Shown: piece by piece, positions 63,759 to 64,000 of the stretch | Position numbering within the stretch: position 1 is the stretch's first letter | Layout: the number at the start of each line of letters is the position of its first letter | Notes under the pieces: model-generated | The model's input: only the letters and a program-made list of their open reading frames with translations | Told to the model about the DNA's origin: nothing | Database searches by the model: none | DNA from: Actinoplanes teichomyceticus ATCC 31121 | GTDB lineage: Bacteria; Actinomycetota; Actinomycetes; Mycobacteriales; Micromonosporaceae | NCBI RefSeq assembly: GCF_003711105.1 | Contig: NZ_CP023865.1 | Span: 7,113,001 to 7,177,000 of the forward strand | Direction of reading: 5' to 3' | Length of the DNA stretch: 64,000 bases | Program-made: the position numbers and the translations under genes

Positions 63759-64000
63759 CGGCTTCGTTCCGCTCGCTCAGCGTGCGCCAGGCCGCCGCGG
63801 CGGCGCGCTGCTCGGCCTGCTTCTTGCTGCGGCCGTCGGATCCGCCGTACCGCACGCCGGCCACCACCACCCAGGCGGTGAACGTCTTGGCGTGGTCCGG
63901 CCCGGAGTCCTCGATCACGTAGTCCGGCACGCCCAGTCCGAGCGCCGCGGTCAGCTCCTGCAGGCTGGTCTTCCAGTCCAGGGCGGCGCCCCGGCCGGCC
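63736..64000 (-). CDS. rnc: Ribonuclease III, 3' part (runs off the window)
   Basis: Last 87 codons. The double-stranded-RNA-binding domain is plain: [56 protein letters not shown]. The catalytic domain lies beyond 64000. RNase III processes rRNA and structured mRNA. Its place next to mutM is canonical apart from the mannosyltransferase gene between them. Confidence 0.95.
   Translation of the reverse strand, partial: AGRGAALDWKTSLQELTAALGLGVPDYVIEDSGPDHAKTFTAWVVVAGVRYGGSDGRSKKQAEQRAAAAAWRTLSERNEADGDDKPE

Overview
The window is very GC-rich and densely coded. It reads as an actinobacterial chromosome, most likely Micromonosporaceae close to Actinoplanes. Support: the conserved actinobacterial run smc / ftsY / amt-glnB-glnD / ffh / rpsP-khpA-rimM-trmD-rplS / lepB-lepB / rnhB-DUF2469, the chromosomal run yraN-comM-dprA-xerC, frequent GTG and TTG starts, and a small-gene cassette (AlpA-type HTH, CRCG-motif protein, W-C..C-G protein, GntR regulator) that I associate with Micromonosporaceae. 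No tRNA, rRNA, CRISPR array, prophage or insertion sequence was recognised.

Layout. 1-1272: a 22-copy 18-bp tandem repeat lies beyond a proline-rich membrane protein. 1419-4620: yraN-comM-dprA form one overlapping plus-strand operon. 4621-7475: an accessory patch with three tandem-repeat blocks and four small genes. 7476-10250: a XerC recombinase carrying two long low-complexity insertions, then a PLP enzyme. 10214-16781: a minus-strand housekeeping block (M23 peptidase, DUF2469, rnhB, Nudix, two signal peptidases, rplS, trmD, rimM, khpA, rpsP). 16954-22269: DUF402, proS, an amidohydrolase, a Uma2 remnant, ffh and a small membrane protein.

22500-40440: an 18-kb surface-glycan island sits between ffh and glnD. 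It holds a Stealth sugar-phosphate transferase, a UDP-sugar dehydrogenase, a GtrA/GtrB-like lipid-linked sugar pair, a large membrane protein, an AT3-SGNH acyltransferase, a two-domain glycosyltransferase, two long paralogous glycosyltransferases (768 and 769 aa), a CAP-domain secreted protein and a membrane-tethered methyltransferase. 40473-44507: amt-glnB-glnD with a GlnR-like box upstream; the island gene next to glnD is only 32 bp downstream on the same strand. 44730-53648: phosphotransferase, ftsY, PhoD-like phosphatase, lipoprotein, HAD hydrolase and smc.

55101-60914: a second exopolysaccharide-type operon. It encodes a PelF-like GT4 enzyme, a 1244-aa protein with about 860 disordered residues before a polytopic membrane domain, and a short spherulin-4-like TIM-barrel protein. 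It resembles a stripped-down Pel system and is my main candidate for something undescribed. It ends in a strong hairpin. 61405-64000: mutM, a PIG-V-type mannosyltransferase and the 3' end of rnc, so the ancestral rnc-mutM-smc block has been opened twice by glycan genes.

Start sites were chosen by ribosome-binding sites, overlaps and family length. Functions come from motifs read by eye, with no database search.
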